Origin: Sphingorhabdus contaminans
GTDB lineage: Bacteria > Pseudomonadota > Alphaproteobacteria > Sphingomonadales > Sphingomonadaceae
Length of the DNA: 64,000 nucleotides
Reading direction: 5' to 3'
Assembly: GCF_007280415.1 (NCBI RefSeq)
Contig: NZ_VKKU01000001.1
Coordinates: forward strand, 1,612,001 to 1,676,000
The position numbers and the translations under genes were made by a program. This document shows positions 63,704 through 64,000 of the stretch, in pieces. Under the pieces are notes generated by a model. That model had not been told where the DNA came from, did no database searches, and was given only the letters and a program-made list of their open reading frames with translations. Each line of letters begins with the position of its first letter. Within the stretch, counting starts at the first letter, position 1.

Positions 63704-64000
63704 ATGGAACCGCACGTTGTCACATATTATGTGGTGCTAGCTGCAACAGTAATTGCAGCACATTGGCGCGGCAAATCATGTGAGAGAGCAGGCGCATGGA
63801 TAGCGTTATCCGGATCCCTGCTGACGAGTGCAGTGCCTTGGGGCGGCATTTGGATGACGTTCGCGGTTCCAATATTTTTCATCGATCTCATGGTCTTGGC
63901 AGGGTTTTGGTCCCTTGCATTGTTCAGCAGCCGGTTTTGGCCCTATTGGGCAACAGGATGGCAATTGGTGGGTTTACTTGTCCACATCCAACGTATGATG
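63704..64000 (+). CDS. membrane protein, partial (runs off the window)
   Basis: An open reading frame with 99 visible codons and no stop. The product (MEPHVVTYYVVLAATVIAAH at the start) has three hydrophobic segments, about residues 7-19, 29-45 and 52-72, and many Trp residues. No domain was recognised. It lies 4 nt after the helical hypothetical gene and probably forms an operon with it and the LuxR-type regulator. Confidence 0.6.
   Translation, partial: MEPHVVTYYVVLAATVIAAHWRGKSCERAGAWIALSGSLLTSAVPWGGIWMTFAVPIFFIDLMVLAGFWSLALFSSRFWPYWATGWQLVGLLVHIQRMM

Overview
The window reads as an alphaproteobacterial chromosome, most likely a Sphingomonadales member (Sphingopyxis/Sphingorhabdus-like). 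Supporting signs are the prmC-DUF4167 pair, malate synthase G, a GAAC-N7-GAAC LexA box before uvrA, sphingomonad-style VTAQR motifs, an adrenodoxin-type ferredoxin and the moderately GC-rich coding. No rRNA, tRNA, integrase, IS element or CRISPR array was recognised. The right third (about 39-64 kb) looks less GC-rich than uvrA and its surroundings, and an AT-rich accessory patch lies at 28.2-30.5 kb.

Layout. 0-7.4 kb: dnaN, then a minus-strand run of a D-aminoacylase-like amidohydrolase, an ICMT-like membrane methyltransferase, an Amj-like (DUF2837) protein, argG and a TMEM165/UPF0016 Mn exporter headed by a yybP-ykoY (Mn2+) riboswitch. 7.4-20 kb: DUF1801, DUF1223, a small membrane ORF, manA, glcB, a Ste24-like protease, a membrane-tethered LuxR regulator with DUF4199 and an OPT transporter, trxB, ferredoxin, NupC and a NUDIX protein. 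19.8-23.2 kb: an ECF sigma/anti-sigma pair with two exported proteins; three promoters share TTCGAAGG-N16-CGT, so this is probably one autoregulated envelope regulon. 23.4-28 kb: DUF4126, an L,D-transpeptidase-like protein and uvrA under LexA.

28.0-31.3 kb is the most unusual part: a structured repeat; BrnT/BrnA toxin-antitoxin with a palindromic operator and a possible 12-codon leader ORF; a membrane-anchored Dcd/dUTPase-fold protein that appears to have lost the dCTP deaminase catalytic residues; a thymidylate-synthase homologue whose Asn177 equivalent is Asp (the dCMP-type signature); and a nucleotidyltransferase with a small partner. The Dcd-like/TS-like pair is the best candidate for an undescribed system.

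31.6-64 kb: alkaline phosphatase, fasciclin lipoprotein, prmC, DUF4167, tandem DUF4139 proteins (one with an internal TonB-box-like motif), a CBS protein, two c-di-GMP enzymes, a BI-1 protein, low-Mr phosphatase, MFS transporter, an acyl-CoA/hotdog/crotonase/HCCA-isomerase group, an M23 peptidase, a hemB - spermidine-synthase-like - gamma-carbonic-anhydrase operon, a TonB siderophore receptor with Fur-like boxes opposite arsC, a fatty acyl-AMP ligase, recX, and a second membrane-tethered LuxR-type regulator followed by a gene cut by the window edge.
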